The notes beneath the pieces were generated by a model that was not told the DNA's origin, did no database searches, and worked only from the letters and a program-made list of their open reading frames with translations. A program made the position numbers and the translations under genes. Below are positions 9,268 to 18,470 of a stretch of DNA of 64,000 nt, one piece after another. Origin of the DNA: an uncultured Pontibacter sp. Lineage in GTDB: Bacteria > Bacteroidota > Bacteroidia > Cytophagales > Hymenobacteraceae. The DNA lies in contig NZ_CANMNI010000001.1 of assembly GCF_947499215.1 (NCBI RefSeq), positions 1 through 64,000 of the forward strand, written 5' to 3'. The stretch's first letter is position 1, and each line of letters begins with the position of its first letter.

Positions 9268-10257
9268 CTAGTTAGAGATTTTTTTGCTTAAAAAAGATTC
9301 AAGCCAATAAAATATTAGTCCGACCAAAAGACAAAAAGTTAGATTAAGCGCTATGTTCGTATTATCTTTTATTAGGCCAAAATAAAGTACCTGTACCAAA
9401 AAAATATGGTAGGAGGCTTTCCCGACTGTAGCCATAATACGAAAAGCGATAAAATTTGATTGCTGCGGGAAAGTCAGAATGCCCAAATAGATCATCAAAG
9501 CGGCATAAGGGTATGTTAAGAACAATTGCGCTTGCCACTCGGGTCGGATATATGGAAGGCTGATTCCTTGATATTGGTGAAAGTATAGGTATATGCTACT
9601 GGCAATTCCAGCCAATATCAATAGCCAGCTATACCTTCTTTCAGAGGTCAAAATCAGGCGGGCCAGCCACAGTCCCAAGGCGATGGCTGAAAAGTATCGG
9701 AATAAGGCAGAATCATAGAGATAGCGATCCTCCTCAAAATAACTAATCTGATAAGCTATCAGTTGAAATGCGATTTCGAGTAGTAACAGAACCAGACTAG
9801 TGCGTATAGGCCAGCGATTGAAGGTATAACCGATTAATGGCAACGCGATCAAAGACTGCAGCAAGAGCGTGATAAAATAATTGCCTTTGCCAGATACCGG
9901 CAACACGCCGATCAGGTTTTTCCATCCCAAGGTATAGACCTCACGTGCATATATTTGTTCCCAGACATAACCTGCCACCAAGGCAAAAATATACATCAGC
10001 AAAAGTGGGAAAATGATGCGCAGGGCTTTTTTCTGGAAGTAATTCGGGGTGTATAACTGATCAAAGTGCAAGGTTTTGCTGGCATAAGACATCCCCAAAT
10101 TTAGGCCCATCAATACCATAAAAATTGGCACAGCTTGCCAAATGTGAAACACGGCATAGCTGGCATTCAATTGCTCCCGTGAGACCGAGTGCAACAGAAG
10201 CACGGCAATAATGGCCAGTCCCTTCAGGATATCAATTTGCTGGAAATGTTGTTTCAT
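9268..10257 (-). CDS. Acyltransferase 3 family membrane protein
   Basis: About 329 aa from the ATG at 10257. An earlier in-frame ATG at 10308 lies inside the hairpin that terminates gpsA, so the shorter start, which leads directly into the family motif, is preferred. The protein opens QQIDILKGLAIIAVLLLHS, the typical first helix of acyltransferase 3 (PF01757) with the conserved His, and has roughly ten hydrophobic segments. Family members transfer acetyl or other acyl groups to sugars of surface polysaccharides or lipids at the inner membrane; the substrate here is unknown. The C-terminus is Lys-rich. The gene looks more AT-rich than its neighbours, which fits a surface-glycan gene that may have been acquired, but this is a visual impression. 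Confidence 0.85.
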   Translation of the reverse strand: MKQHFQQIDILKGLAIIAVLLLHSVSREQLNASYAVFHIWQAVPIFMVLMGLNLGMSYASKTLHFDQLYTPNYFQKKALRIIFPLLLMYIFALVAGYVWEQIYAREVYTLGWKNLIGVLPVSGKGNYFITLLLQSLIALPLIGYTFNRWPIRTSLVLLLLEIAFQLIAYQISYFEEDRYLYDSALFRYFSAIALGLWLARLILTSERRYSWLLILAGIASSIYLYFHQYQGISLPYIRPEWQAQLFLTYPYAALMIYLGILTFPQQSNFIAFRIMATVGKASYHIFLVQVLYFGLIKDNTNIALNLTFCLLVGLIFYWLESFLSKKISN

Positions 10258-10289
10258 ATGTGAGGTCCGGCCAAGCGGATAGGGCTTTA

Positions 10290-10327
10290 AACGCGAAAGG
10301 CACACCACAGGGTATGCCTTTCGCGTT
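10290..10327. terminator. Hairpin terminator downstream of gpsA
   Basis: Perfect 13-bp stem AACGCGAAAGGCA / TGCCTTTCGCGTT with a 12-base loop, lying 15 bp past the gpsA stop on the minus strand. The U-tract is weak (TTTAAAG). It separates the sdaAB-tolC-adaptor-gpsA operon from the acyltransferase gene. Confidence 0.7.
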
Positions 10328-10342
10328 CTCAGGAACTTCAGC

Positions 10343-11332
10343 TTAGGTAAGCTTCTCCTTCAATATCTCAAACTCTACAGCCGGTGCGATGCGCTCGTAC
10401 AAGATCAGGTATACCGCTGTGGTAATCGGCATATCCACCTTTAGCTTTTTGTTAAGCTCGTAAATGCTCTGCACGGCATAGTAGCCCTCTGCCACCATGT
10501 TCATCTCGATCTGGGCCGATTTTACGGTATACCCATGCCCAATCATGTTACCAAAAGTACGGTTACGGCTGAACTGGGAATAGGCTGTTACAAGCAAGTC
10601 ACCGAGATAAGCTGAGCCGTTCAAGTCGCGGTGTATCGGCATAGCGGCATGCAGAAAACGCTCAATCTCCTGCATAGCGTTCGATACCAATACCGCCTGA
10701 AAGTTGTCTCCGTAGTTCAGTCCGCGGGCTATACCGCAGGCCAGCGCAATGATGTTCTTGATCACAGCACAATATTCAACGCCGTCCAGATCGTCGAGTG
10801 AATTTGCTTTAACGTAACGGTTACGCAGCAATTCGCAGAAGCGCTCCGCCGTAGGCAGGTCATAAGAGCCGATGGTCAGGTACGACTGTTTTTCCATGGC
10901 CACTTCTTCGGCGTGACATGGGCCAGCGATTACCAGCTGGTGACTGTTCGGAACATCGTACTGCTGACCCAGATAGTCGGTGATCAGGATATTCTGCTTC
11001 GGGATCATACCCTTAATGGCAGAAATAAGCACTTTGTCTTTTAGGGCATCACGCTCCAGTCCGTTTAAGGCCTCCTGCACAAAAGCCGCTGGCACGGCCA
11101 ATATCACCCAGTCAGCGACTGCTACTACGTTGCGTAAGTCCGTCGAAGGCTTTACGTAGTTCAGGTCGTAAGTCACGCCACTCAAGTAGCGCGGGTTATG
11201 GCGGTAATTGATCAAGTGCTGCACATCGTTTTCGTTGCGCATCCACCAGTGTACTTGCGATTTATTCTCTGAGAGGATCTTCACCAGCGCCGAAGCCCAG
11301 CTCCCCCCTCCTATGACTGCAATTTTTTCCAA
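10343..11332 (-). CDS. gpsA: Glycerol-3-phosphate dehydrogenase [NAD(P)+]
   Basis: 329 aa, a normal GpsA length. It reduces dihydroxyacetone phosphate to sn-glycerol 3-phosphate for phospholipid synthesis. Visible motifs are the N-terminal Rossmann loop GGGSWASAL (residues 8-16), SAIKGM near 108, GPCHAEEVA near 137 and the substrate-domain NIIALACGIARGLNYGDN near 190-207, which carries the conserved catalytic-region Lys and Asn. All are intact. It starts 17 bp after the stop of the membrane-fusion-protein gene, so it appears to be the last gene of the sdaAB-like / TolC / adaptor operon. A strong hairpin follows. Linkage to an efflux system is probably only an operon accident. Confidence 0.96.
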   Translation of the reverse strand: MEKIAVIGGGSWASALVKILSENKSQVHWWMRNENDVQHLINYRHNPRYLSGVTYDLNYVKPSTDLRNVVAVADWVILAVPAAFVQEALNGLERDALKDKVLISAIKGMIPKQNILITDYLGQQYDVPNSHQLVIAGPCHAEEVAMEKQSYLTIGSYDLPTAERFCELLRNRYVKANSLDDLDGVEYCAVIKNIIALACGIARGLNYGDNFQAVLVSNAMQEIERFLHAAMPIHRDLNGSAYLGDLLVTAYSQFSRNRTFGNMIGHGYTVKSAQIEMNMVAEGYYAVQSIYELNKKLKVDMPITTAVYLILYERIAPAVEFEILKEKLT

Positions 11333-11349
11333 ACCGGGTGTTCTAATTG

Positions 11350-12735
11350 TTATTCACCATTCGCTTCAGCCAAAGCTGATTTGTTTAGTGACTTCTCGTC
11401 TTTCACGGCCACTTTAGCACCGTCTTTCAGGGTTTTCGACACCGCTCTGAAAGGACCGGAAACTACTTTCTGACCTTCTTCCAGACCGCTCAGTATCTCA
11501 ATGTTCTCGAAATCGCTGATGCCAGTTTTCACCTTTACGGACTTAACAGTATTGTTGGCGTCGTGCACAAATACAACCTCTTCCACAGGGCCTGCAGGTG
11601 CTACCGGAGCTGCTTCTGCATTATTACTCGCGTTATCTTCTTCGGCATTTTCGCCTTCAGGCTTGGCTGGTGTGTTCGAGCGAGTCGTCACAGCTGACAA
11701 AGGTACAGATAAAACATTGTTTTTGCGTTCCGTGATGATGTCAACCGATGCAGTCATACCCGGACGGAAAGGACGGGCGTTCTTATCTGCCAGATGGCTG
11801 TAAGACTCGTTCAGCAAACGGATTCGAACCTCGAACTCAGTAACCGCTTCCAGCGAAGCGGCGTCTTTTGCCGTGTTCGCAATAGAGGTCACAATGCCTT
11901 TGAACTTCTCGTCGCGGCTCGTGTACGAGTCAACTTCTACGATTACGGAGTCGCCCATACTCACCCGGATGATATCGTTCTCGTTCACGTTCACACGCAC
12001 TTCCATGTTGTTGAGGTTGGCGATGCGCATGATCTCGGTACCAGCCATTTGGGAAGTACCTACCACACGTTCTCCCTGCTCTACATTAAGTTTTGATACC
12101 GTGCCGCTAACAGGAGCGTAGATGGTTGTTTTGTTTAAATTCTCGCGGGCATCTTTAAGGGAGGCCTGTGCATTCTGTACGCTAAATTCGGCAGCACGCA
12201 CGCTCTGGGCCATGGACTCGATTTCTTGTTTGCCAGCCTCATATTGCGCTTTGATCTGCTGATACTCTGCCTCAGAGATCACCTTTTCATTGAAGAGTGC
12301 TTTATTACGCTGGAAATTTTGCTCAATCTGTACGAAATTCGCCTTAGACTGCGCCAAACGAGCTTTGGACTGCGCTAAATTAGCACGGGCCTGATTAACC
12401 CCAGCCTGCTGCATGTCTACAAAAGATTGGTAGTTATCAGGGCGTATACGCACCAGCAACTGGCCTTTTACAACAGAGTCTCCCTCCTGCACGGTCAGTT
12501 CAATAATCTCTCCCGATACGTCCGGGCTGATTTTTATCTCGGTTTCGGGCTGTACTTTACCCGAGGCACTTACTTTTTCAACGATTTGGGAGCGTTTGGC
12601 TTCTGCAAGCACCACTTCGGTTCCTTCATCTTTTCCGATCCAGCCCGCCTTTTTGGCAACAAGAGCCAGAGCAAGTATTAGTACAAGTACGCCTATCAGG
12701 GTGTAAATAAGCTTATTCGATTTTTTCGCGGCCAT
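11350..12735 (-). CDS. Periplasmic adaptor (membrane fusion protein) of an efflux system
   Basis: 461 aa. One N-terminal TM anchor (LIYTLIGVLVLILALALVA, residues ~9-27) is followed by a split biotinyl-lipoyl domain (ISPDVSGEIIELTVQEGDSV near 69, APVSGTVSKLNVEQGERV near 206), a Gln/Ala-rich coiled-coil hairpin between ~110 and ~200, a beta-barrel domain and a C-terminal membrane-proximal domain. A low-complexity Ala/Asn/Glu insert (residues ~355-385) interrupts the latter. This is the MacA/HlyD class that joins an inner-membrane pump to TolC. It lies 9 bp after a TolC-family gene, but no permease is in the operon; the pump must be encoded elsewhere. It could serve either an ABC (MacB-like) or an RND transporter. 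Confidence 0.9.
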   Translation of the reverse strand: MAAKKSNKLIYTLIGVLVLILALALVAKKAGWIGKDEGTEVVLAEAKRSQIVEKVSASGKVQPETEIKISPDVSGEIIELTVQEGDSVVKGQLLVRIRPDNYQSFVDMQQAGVNQARANLAQSKARLAQSKANFVQIEQNFQRNKALFNEKVISEAEYQQIKAQYEAGKQEIESMAQSVRAAEFSVQNAQASLKDARENLNKTTIYAPVSGTVSKLNVEQGERVVGTSQMAGTEIMRIANLNNMEVRVNVNENDIIRVSMGDSVIVEVDSYTSRDEKFKGIVTSIANTAKDAASLEAVTEFEVRIRLLNESYSHLADKNARPFRPGMTASVDIITERKNNVLSVPLSAVTTRSNTPAKPEGENAEEDNASNNAEAAPVAPAGPVEEVVFVHDANNTVKSVKVKTGISDFENIEILSGLEEGQKVVSGPFRAVSKTLKDGAKVAVKDEKSLNKSALAEANGE

Positions 12736-12744
12736 AATTTTATG

Positions 12745-14223
12745 TTAGAAAGAGAGGTCTTTGCCTTGGTAGAAATCCAAGACTTTTAGTTTAAAGGTGT
12801 AGTCGTATTTTGCCTGTACCAAGCTCGATTGTGCTGAGCGGTAAGTATTGGCTATGATATTGAAATCTACAGTGTTGATCACGCCGCCCTGAAGTCTTAG
12901 TTCAGCATTGCGGAAGTTCTTTTCGGAAGCGTTTACCTGCTGGCGGGCTGCGGCATAACGGCGCTGGGCTGCGATGGCGTCCACATAGGCCTGCTCGATC
13001 GTTTGGCGCAAATTATTGCGGGCGATATCGGCATTAAGCTGGGCATTTTGCTGCTGCAACTTGGCGCGTTGAACGTTGGTGCGGGCTTGTAAGCTGTTCA
13101 GAATCGGGATCTGAAGTGACACACCGACCTGCGTGTTCAGGTTATCATCCCACTGGCTGAACATGCCATAATATTCATCGATGCGACGGTTTTCGAAGTT
13201 ATCAAACCATAGGGTTTCCGACTCATTTCCCTCTTTGGTAAAATACACTGTTTGAGGAACACGGCCGTCTGGTATACGCTCTATAGCCAAAAGTCTGCGA
13301 CTTGTACTGGCATAGCGACTGCCGGCACCGGCGAATAAGCTAAGACGCGGGTAGTAGGCACCTCGAGCAAGGTCAACACCTGTTTCTGAGCTACGCAGTC
13401 TGAGTTCTGCCGCACGTATGGCCGGCAATGTTTGTAAGGCGACGTCGTATACCTGACTGCCGTCCACAATCACCGGATTCGCGTCTGGTTCTGGTATCTC
13501 TGGGATTTCTATTTGAAACTCTTCTGTAGTCGGAATGTTCAGCAACTGCATCAGCGTGAGTCTGGAGATATCGCGCTGGTTCTGAGCTGTAATATAGTTA
13601 AGTTCGTCTGTAGCCAACTGCGACTCAATGTCCAATACGGCGTTCTCGGCCACACTCCCCGCTTTAAACAAAGACTGTGTACGAGTCAGCTGTTGTCTGG
13701 TCAGGTTGCGCTGCAGGTCCGACACATTCATCTGTTCGTTTGCAAACAGAATATTCAGATACGCGGTCACGATTTGGATCGTGATGTCATTCTGTGCTGA
13801 CTGGTACTCCTGTTCGCTTGCCTCTAAAGCCAAACTATTCTGCTTTATCTGGTTTACCTGCTGAAAACCGGCAAACAAAGGCAGGCTTGCGTTGATGGAC
13901 ACGTTGGATGTACGTGCGTTCTGCGTCTGCAAACTGAAACTAACCGGATCCTGAAACGAACCCGTGTTGAAGCTGTAGTTACCGTTCGCGTTTATACTCG
14001 GCAAACGGGAGGCCCGCGATTGATTCAGGTCAGCCCGGTTCAGATCGCGGTTGAGACTGCTCTGGCGAACGTTCAGGTTGTTTGTCTTGGCATAGTTGAT
14101 AGCCTCTTCCAGCGACCAGATGCCATCGCTTCCTGCGCCCTGTTGCTGTGCCATAGCAGAACCAAAACTGCCCATGGTTAGGCCAAGGGCAAGCAATAGC
14201 ACTTTATTCGACATTTTTTTCAT
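12745..14223 (-). CDS. TolC-family outer membrane efflux protein
   Basis: 492 aa from the ATG at 14223 (MKKMSNKVLLLALGL), which starts a clear signal peptide cleaved near AMA-QQ. An upstream in-frame ATG at 14280 lies inside the sdaAB-like gene and would prepend 19 polar residues, so it is rejected. The mature protein has two homologous halves with long Gln/Asn/Ala-rich helices, for example INYAKTNNLNVRQSSL near the N-terminus and TNVQRAKLQQQNAQLNADIA in the second half. This is the OEP duplication of TolC channels. It forms the trimeric outer-membrane exit duct. The adaptor gene follows 9 bp after its stop, and the serine dehydratase beta gene ends 14 bp before its start, consistent with one transcript. 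Confidence 0.92.
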   Translation of the reverse strand: MKKMSNKVLLLALGLTMGSFGSAMAQQQGAGSDGIWSLEEAINYAKTNNLNVRQSSLNRDLNRADLNQSRASRLPSINANGNYSFNTGSFQDPVSFSLQTQNARTSNVSINASLPLFAGFQQVNQIKQNSLALEASEQEYQSAQNDITIQIVTAYLNILFANEQMNVSDLQRNLTRQQLTRTQSLFKAGSVAENAVLDIESQLATDELNYITAQNQRDISRLTLMQLLNIPTTEEFQIEIPEIPEPDANPVIVDGSQVYDVALQTLPAIRAAELRLRSSETGVDLARGAYYPRLSLFAGAGSRYASTSRRLLAIERIPDGRVPQTVYFTKEGNESETLWFDNFENRRIDEYYGMFSQWDDNLNTQVGVSLQIPILNSLQARTNVQRAKLQQQNAQLNADIARNNLRQTIEQAYVDAIAAQRRYAAARQQVNASEKNFRNAELRLQGGVINTVDFNIIANTYRSAQSSLVQAKYDYTFKLKVLDFYQGKDLSF

Positions 14224-14237
14224 AGTCTGATATCTTC

Positions 14238-14915
14238 TTATAGGTCGATGTTCGGTATGTAGATGACATGTTTCACCCAACTTAATTGTTTGAGGTACTC
14301 CAGTGTAATGGGCTTTATGCCAGAGTCCATCTCTATGAACTGGCGTGCCATTTCGTTCTTGCCTTTGCGCGATACGCTCATGGTGGCGATGTTACAGTCG
14401 TCTTGCGCGATGACAGTTGCAATGAAGGCGATACTTCCCTTCACGTCGCCTGCGTCTATGATCAGGGTATGCAGGTTAGCCGAAAAGTTGGCCGTGAATC
14501 CGTCCACCTCCACGATCTTGATCACACCGCCACCCCGGCTTTGCCCGATCACCTCTACCTCGCGGTCACCGGCTTTCAGGTTTAGCTTGATGGTGTTAGG
14601 GTGCATGGTAGAGGCATTGCCTACCGAACGGAATGTATACTTGAGTCCGCGCTCCTTGGCATGGTCAAAGGCTTCCTTGATGCGTTTATCATCTGTTTTG
14701 AAATCCAGCAAACCGGCTATAATGGCGCGATCGGAGCCGTGACCCTCGTAGGTTTGGGCAAAAGAGTTGTAGAAAGTGATGATAGCTTCTTGGGGAGCGG
14801 CGCCCAACACCCGAATCGCCGCGCGCGCAATGCGCACAACGCCAGCGGTATGCGAACTTGAAGGGCCAATCATAATCGGACCAATCATGTCAAAAACACT
14901 ACTTTTTTCTGCCAT
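14238..14915 (-). CDS. sdaAB: L-serine ammonia-lyase, iron-sulfur-dependent, beta subunit
   Basis: 225 aa. Residues 1-150 form the serine dehydratase beta domain, with the signature FDMIGPIMIGPSSSHTAG at residues 8-25 and GHGSDRAIIAGLLDF near 58. A C-terminal ACT domain (THTLIIDAGDVKGSIAFIATVI) spans about 145-220. In two-subunit enzymes the beta chain pairs with an alpha chain carrying the Fe-S cysteines, and together they deaminate L-serine to pyruvate and ammonia. No alpha-subunit gene is in this window, so it must be elsewhere if the enzyme is functional. A TAnnTTTG box lies about 30 bp upstream of the start. It heads the operon with TolC, adaptor and gpsA genes. Confidence 0.93.
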   Translation of the reverse strand: MAEKSSVFDMIGPIMIGPSSSHTAGVVRIARAAIRVLGAAPQEAIITFYNSFAQTYEGHGSDRAIIAGLLDFKTDDKRIKEAFDHAKERGLKYTFRSVGNASTMHPNTIKLNLKAGDREVEVIGQSRGGGVIKIVEVDGFTANFSANLHTLIIDAGDVKGSIAFIATVIAQDDCNIATMSVSRKGKNEMARQFIEMDSGIKPITLEYLKQLSWVKHVIYIPNIDL

Positions 14916-15280
14916 TATATTCTCAGCGGGTAAATATCGTAAAACCCAAATTTAACAATTAGGGCTTATTATAACACTTTTTAACCGGTATATTCTACTG
15001 ATTTCTACCAACTGCAGCATTTGCTCTATCAATATCAGCATTGTGCCCATTAACCATTTTGCCCTTTCAGCTAATCCGATCACTTGGTGGTACAGCTACA
15101 ACTTGTTAGAGAGAAGATACATGGAATGGGTGTTTGGTTGCTTGGCCAGTTGGATTTTTCTCTTCTGTATTTTGTTCTAGTATAGAAACAGACATAAATT
15201 AGGCACACAGCATCATCTCTTCGATAGTTTTATTTACTTTGTGCGGATAATGGCGTCTCACCAAACCCCATCTGTATACC
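14916..15280. other. 365-bp divergent intergenic region (sdaAB-like / kynA)
   Basis: This gap separates two divergent genes. I find no ORF with coding character, no RNA gene and no strong hairpin. It holds a perfect minus-strand TAnnTTTG box at 14947-14954. On the plus side there is only an imperfect box (TTACTTTG, about 15233-15240) before kynA. The rest looks like ordinary AT-rich spacer. Confidence 0.5.
14947..14954 (-). promoter_or_regulatory. Putative -7 element of the sdaAB-tolC-adaptor-gpsA operon
   Basis: CAAATTTA on the plus strand reads TAAATTTG on the minus strand, an exact TAnnTTTG match. It lies about 31 bp upstream of the sdaAB-like start codon, leaving room for a short leader. 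No clear -33 TTTG was seen at the usual spacing. Confidence 0.45.
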
Positions 15281-16249
15281 ATGGAGCAACAACCCTTTAA
15301 GCCGGAAGTACTGGAGCAACTTCGCAGACTAGAAGCCAAATACGTGCCGCTCGGGCAGGATCTGGCCGCTTATCTGGAGGGGCTTTACTACACGGACTAC
15401 CTTAACTACTGGGATTACATTCACCTCGATACCCTGTTGAGTCTGCAAAATCCACGCACTAGCATTCCAGATGAAAAGATCTTCATCATGTATCACCAGA
15501 TTACGGAGCTATATTTTAAGCTTTGTTTGGAGGAGTATCGTCAAATTGGTGAAGACAAGGGACTTACAGGTGAGGTGCTCTTCAAACGCTTGAAGCGTAT
15601 TAACCGCTATTTCGAGAACCTGATCGACTCTTTTGATGTGATGGTGGACGGGATGGACCCGAAACAGTTCCTTCAGTTCAGGATGGCGCTGATGCCGGCA
15701 AGTGGTTTCCAATCCGTGCAATACCGTATGATCGAGATTGCTTCGACGGAGTTGCGCAACCTTACCGATAAAGAGAAACGCAAAGCACTGGGTTTGCAGA
15801 GCACGCATGAGGAAATGATGGGCTGTATCTACTGGAAAGAAGGTGCTACTGAGGTTTCGTCAGGATCTAAAACATTGACCTTGCTTCGATTCGAGGAAAA
15901 GTACACGCAGCAACTGATCCATTTTGCAAGGCAGTACGAGCATATGAACGTTTGGTCTGCCTATAAGCGTTTGTCTGAAGAAGAACAGCAAAACCCGCGT
16001 TTGATCCGCCAGTTGCGTGAACTGGACAGCAACGTGAACGTGAACTGGCCGCTGATGCATTATAAGTCAGCCGTACGCTACCTGCAGCGCGACCCAGAAG
16101 TGATCGCCGCAACCGGTGGCACCAATTGGCAGAAGTACCTGCCTCCAAAATTCCAAAAGCGCATTTTCTACCCAGAACTGTGGTCGGAAGAAGAACTCGA
16201 AAACTGGGGGAAAGGCTGGGTTGAGAAAGTGCTGAATGGAGATATTTAG
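15281..16249 (+). CDS. kynA: Tryptophan 2,3-dioxygenase
   Basis: 322 aa, cytoplasmic, haem-dependent. It opens the indole ring of L-tryptophan with O2 to N-formylkynurenine, the first step of the kynurenine route. The N-terminal core motif IFIMYHQITELYFKLCLEE (near residues 67-85) carries the active-site His and the Glu/Phe pocket typical of TDO. The SGFQSVQYRMIE block near 145 and the C-terminal GGTNWQKYLPP near 279 are also characteristic. Length is within the TDO range (about 280-400 aa). No other kynurenine-pathway gene lies nearby. The FAD-dependent dehydrogenase gene follows 40 bp downstream on the same strand. Confidence 0.95.
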   Translation: MEQQPFKPEVLEQLRRLEAKYVPLGQDLAAYLEGLYYTDYLNYWDYIHLDTLLSLQNPRTSIPDEKIFIMYHQITELYFKLCLEEYRQIGEDKGLTGEVLFKRLKRINRYFENLIDSFDVMVDGMDPKQFLQFRMALMPASGFQSVQYRMIEIASTELRNLTDKEKRKALGLQSTHEEMMGCIYWKEGATEVSSGSKTLTLLRFEEKYTQQLIHFARQYEHMNVWSAYKRLSEEEQQNPRLIRQLRELDSNVNVNWPLMHYKSAVRYLQRDPEVIAATGGTNWQKYLPPKFQKRIFYPELWSEEELENWGKGWVEKVLNGDI

Positions 16250-16289
16250 TAAAACTAAACTTTAAGGATAACTACCTTACTTGTTGTAA

Positions 16290-17867
16290 ATGAAGAAGAA
16301 AGAAATTGAAGTCGTGTTGTCGCCGGAAGTGGCGTACAACGACGAAGTGTTGGAGCTAGAGCTGATTAAAAGTGCCGGTCTCAAGCCGGAAGATGTAAAG
16401 CACATACACCGCATCAAGCGTTCTATCGACGCCCGTGGCCGTCAGGTTTTGCTTCGTGTACGAGCCGATCTATACCTTGACACCCCTCCTGCCGATATTC
16501 TTTCGGCTAAGTATATTTACTCTGATGTTAGCAATGCCAAGAGAGTGATTATTGTGGGCGCCGGTCCTGCCGGATTGTTTGCGGCCTTGCGATGCATTGA
16601 ACTGGGTCTAAAGCCGATCGTGCTGGAGCGCGGCAAAGACGTGCGTGCCCGTCGCCGTGATCTGGCAGCCATCAATAAAGAGCATATCGTGAACCCGGAC
16701 TCGAACTACTGTTTCGGGGAAGGCGGCGCCGGTACATACTCCGATGGCAAGCTCTATACCCGCTCTAAAAAGCGGGGCGATCTGCAGCGTATACTCGAGA
16801 TCTTTGTGCAACATGGTGCTACCCGCGACATCCTTTTCGATGCCCATCCGCATATTGGCACGAATAAGCTGCCCCGTATCATCACGGCTATCCGCGAAAG
16901 CATTGAAGCCGCAGGTGGTGAGGTGTTGTTTGACAAGCGCGTGACCGATTTTATCGTGGAGCAAGAAGAAATGAAAGGCGTCCTAACGCAGGATGGTGAG
17001 AGCTATACCGGTGAAGCTGTTATACTCGCTACCGGCCACAGCGCCCGCGACATCTTTGAATTGCTGCATCACAAAGGCATTACCATCGAGGCAAAGCCAT
17101 TTGCCATGGGTGTGCGTGTAGAGCACCAGCAAAAATTGATCGACAGCATACAATATAAGTGCGAAGACCGCGGCTGCTGGCTGCCGGCTTCTTCGTATGC
17201 ACTGGTACACCAAACGGTATATGACAACAAACAGCGCGGTATTTTCTCCTTCTGTATGTGTCCGGGCGGCTTTATCGTGCCATCGGCTACTGCCCCCGGC
17301 GAGGTGGTCGTGAACGGCATGTCACCAAGCCGACGCGACTCTAAGTTTGCCAACTCAGGTATAGTCGTGGCCATCGAGCTGGAAGACATGGAGCTTGATA
17401 AGTATGGTCCGCTTGCCGGACTGCGCATGCAGGAAGAACTGGAACGCAAAGCCTGTGAAATGGCCGGCAGCACCCAAAAAGCCCCTGCCCAGCTCCTCCT
17501 TGACTTCACACACCAGAAAACCGGTGGCGTTTTGCTAGAGACTTCCTATCAGCCTGGCCTGACACCAGTGGATATGAACAAACTGTTCTCGCCCGCTATG
17601 GCTTATCGTCTGCGTGAGGGTTTTAAGGCTTTCGGCAGCAAGATGCGTGGCTACCTGAGCAACGATGCCCAGATCATTGGGGTGGAGAGCCGCACCTCCT
17701 CCCCTGTGCGTATACCGCGTGACCGTGAGACATTGGAGCATGTGCAGATCAAGAACCTATACCCATGCGCGGAAGGTGCCGGGTATGCAGGCGGTATCGT
17801 ATCAGCGGCGATGGATGGGGAGCGTTGCGCTGAGAAGATCGCTGCTAAAGTGTTGGCGCAGGTATAG
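16290..17867 (+). CDS. NAD(P)/FAD-dependent dehydrogenase (COG2509-like)
   Basis: 525 aa. A ~85-residue N-terminal domain (with HRIKRSIDARG) precedes a Rossmann FAD-binding site, IIVGAGPAGLFAALR, whose GAGPAG is residues 90-95, ending in an ELGLKPIVLERG helix. Further family features are NYCFGEGGAGTYSDGKLYTR near 139-158, EAVILATGHSARD near 244, and a C-terminal YPCAEGAGYAGGI near residue 490. This architecture matches the uncharacterised FAD-dependent dehydrogenase family that also occurs in plants and many bacteria. The substrate is unknown. It follows kynA by 40 bp, but a functional link to tryptophan catabolism is speculative. Confidence 0.9.
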   Translation: MKKKEIEVVLSPEVAYNDEVLELELIKSAGLKPEDVKHIHRIKRSIDARGRQVLLRVRADLYLDTPPADILSAKYIYSDVSNAKRVIIVGAGPAGLFAALRCIELGLKPIVLERGKDVRARRRDLAAINKEHIVNPDSNYCFGEGGAGTYSDGKLYTRSKKRGDLQRILEIFVQHGATRDILFDAHPHIGTNKLPRIITAIRESIEAAGGEVLFDKRVTDFIVEQEEMKGVLTQDGESYTGEAVILATGHSARDIFELLHHKGITIEAKPFAMGVRVEHQQKLIDSIQYKCEDRGCWLPASSYALVHQTVYDNKQRGIFSFCMCPGGFIVPSATAPGEVVVNGMSPSRRDSKFANSGIVVAIELEDMELDKYGPLAGLRMQEELERKACEMAGSTQKAPAQLLLDFTHQKTGGVLLETSYQPGLTPVDMNKLFSPAMAYRLREGFKAFGSKMRGYLSNDAQIIGVESRTSSPVRIPRDRETLEHVQIKNLYPCAEGAGYAGGIVSAAMDGERCAEKIAAKVLAQV

Positions 17868-17958
17868 CCAAATTGTATTGTATCGGTTTTAGACCTGATT
17901 GCCCTGTAACGTTTCGGCGCTGATCGGGGTTAAATAGAGAGATCAAAATATCTGAGCT

Positions 17959-18321
17959 ATGAAAAAGACACTTGTACTAGGTGCTACTGATAATCCGTCC
18001 CGTTTTGCCTACAAAGCTATTCACCGCCTGCAACAGCATGGCCACGAAGTGGTGCCGGTAGGCATTCGCAAAGGAGAAGTTGGTGGTCAGCCAATCATAA
18101 CCGATAAAACAGAGAAAATAAGCGGAGTTGATACGGTTACGCTTTATGTGGGACCGCAGAATCAGCCGACTTGGTATGACTATATTATCTCCTTACAGCC
18201 AAAGCGAATTATTTTTAATCCGGGGACAGAAAACCGTGAACTGGAGCAAATGGCTGAAGACGCAGGTATAGAAACCATGCACCATTGCACGCTGGTCATG
18301 CTGGCGTCCAGTACCTATTAA
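17959..18321 (+). CDS. CoA-binding domain protein
   Basis: 120 aa, a single Rossmann domain of the CoA_binding_2 type, as in the N-terminus of succinyl-CoA synthetase alpha. The opening KKTLVLGATDNPSRFAYKA and the HGHEVVPVG strand place the nucleotide/CoA site. DTVTLYVGPQNQP and the C-terminal MHHCTLVML motif complete the fold. Stand-alone members are small cytoplasmic proteins of unknown function. The gene is followed by a strong intrinsic terminator at 18431 and a 23-bp inverted repeat. No promoter box was recognised in the 91-bp upstream gap. Confidence 0.9.
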   Translation: MKKTLVLGATDNPSRFAYKAIHRLQQHGHEVVPVGIRKGEVGGQPIITDKTEKISGVDTVTLYVGPQNQPTWYDYIISLQPKRIIFNPGTENRELEQMAEDAGIETMHHCTLVMLASSTY

Positions 18322-18430
18322 ATTTTTTTAAAGAATTTTTTCAGGAGCTGAAACCTCCCAAAAAGTCGGGCGTATAAACCAATATAATCAAAGTTTGAAG
18401 ATGGCATTTGTTGTCTATTCAATCTTTAGG

Positions 18431-18460
18431 AAAAGGGATCTTTCAAGAGATCCCTTTTTT
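18431..18460 (+). terminator. Intrinsic terminator downstream of the CoA-binding gene
   Basis: Stem AAAAGGGATCT / AGATCCCTTTT with a six-base loop, followed by a T-run. It lies 109 bp after the stop codon at 18321. Confidence 0.8.
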
Positions 18461-18470
18461 GTTTTTAAAC

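Noticed and set aside
10258..10308. Upstream start that would add 17 residues to the acyltransferase.
   Set aside because: It falls in the gpsA terminator hairpin, and the added residues precede the family's usual first helix.
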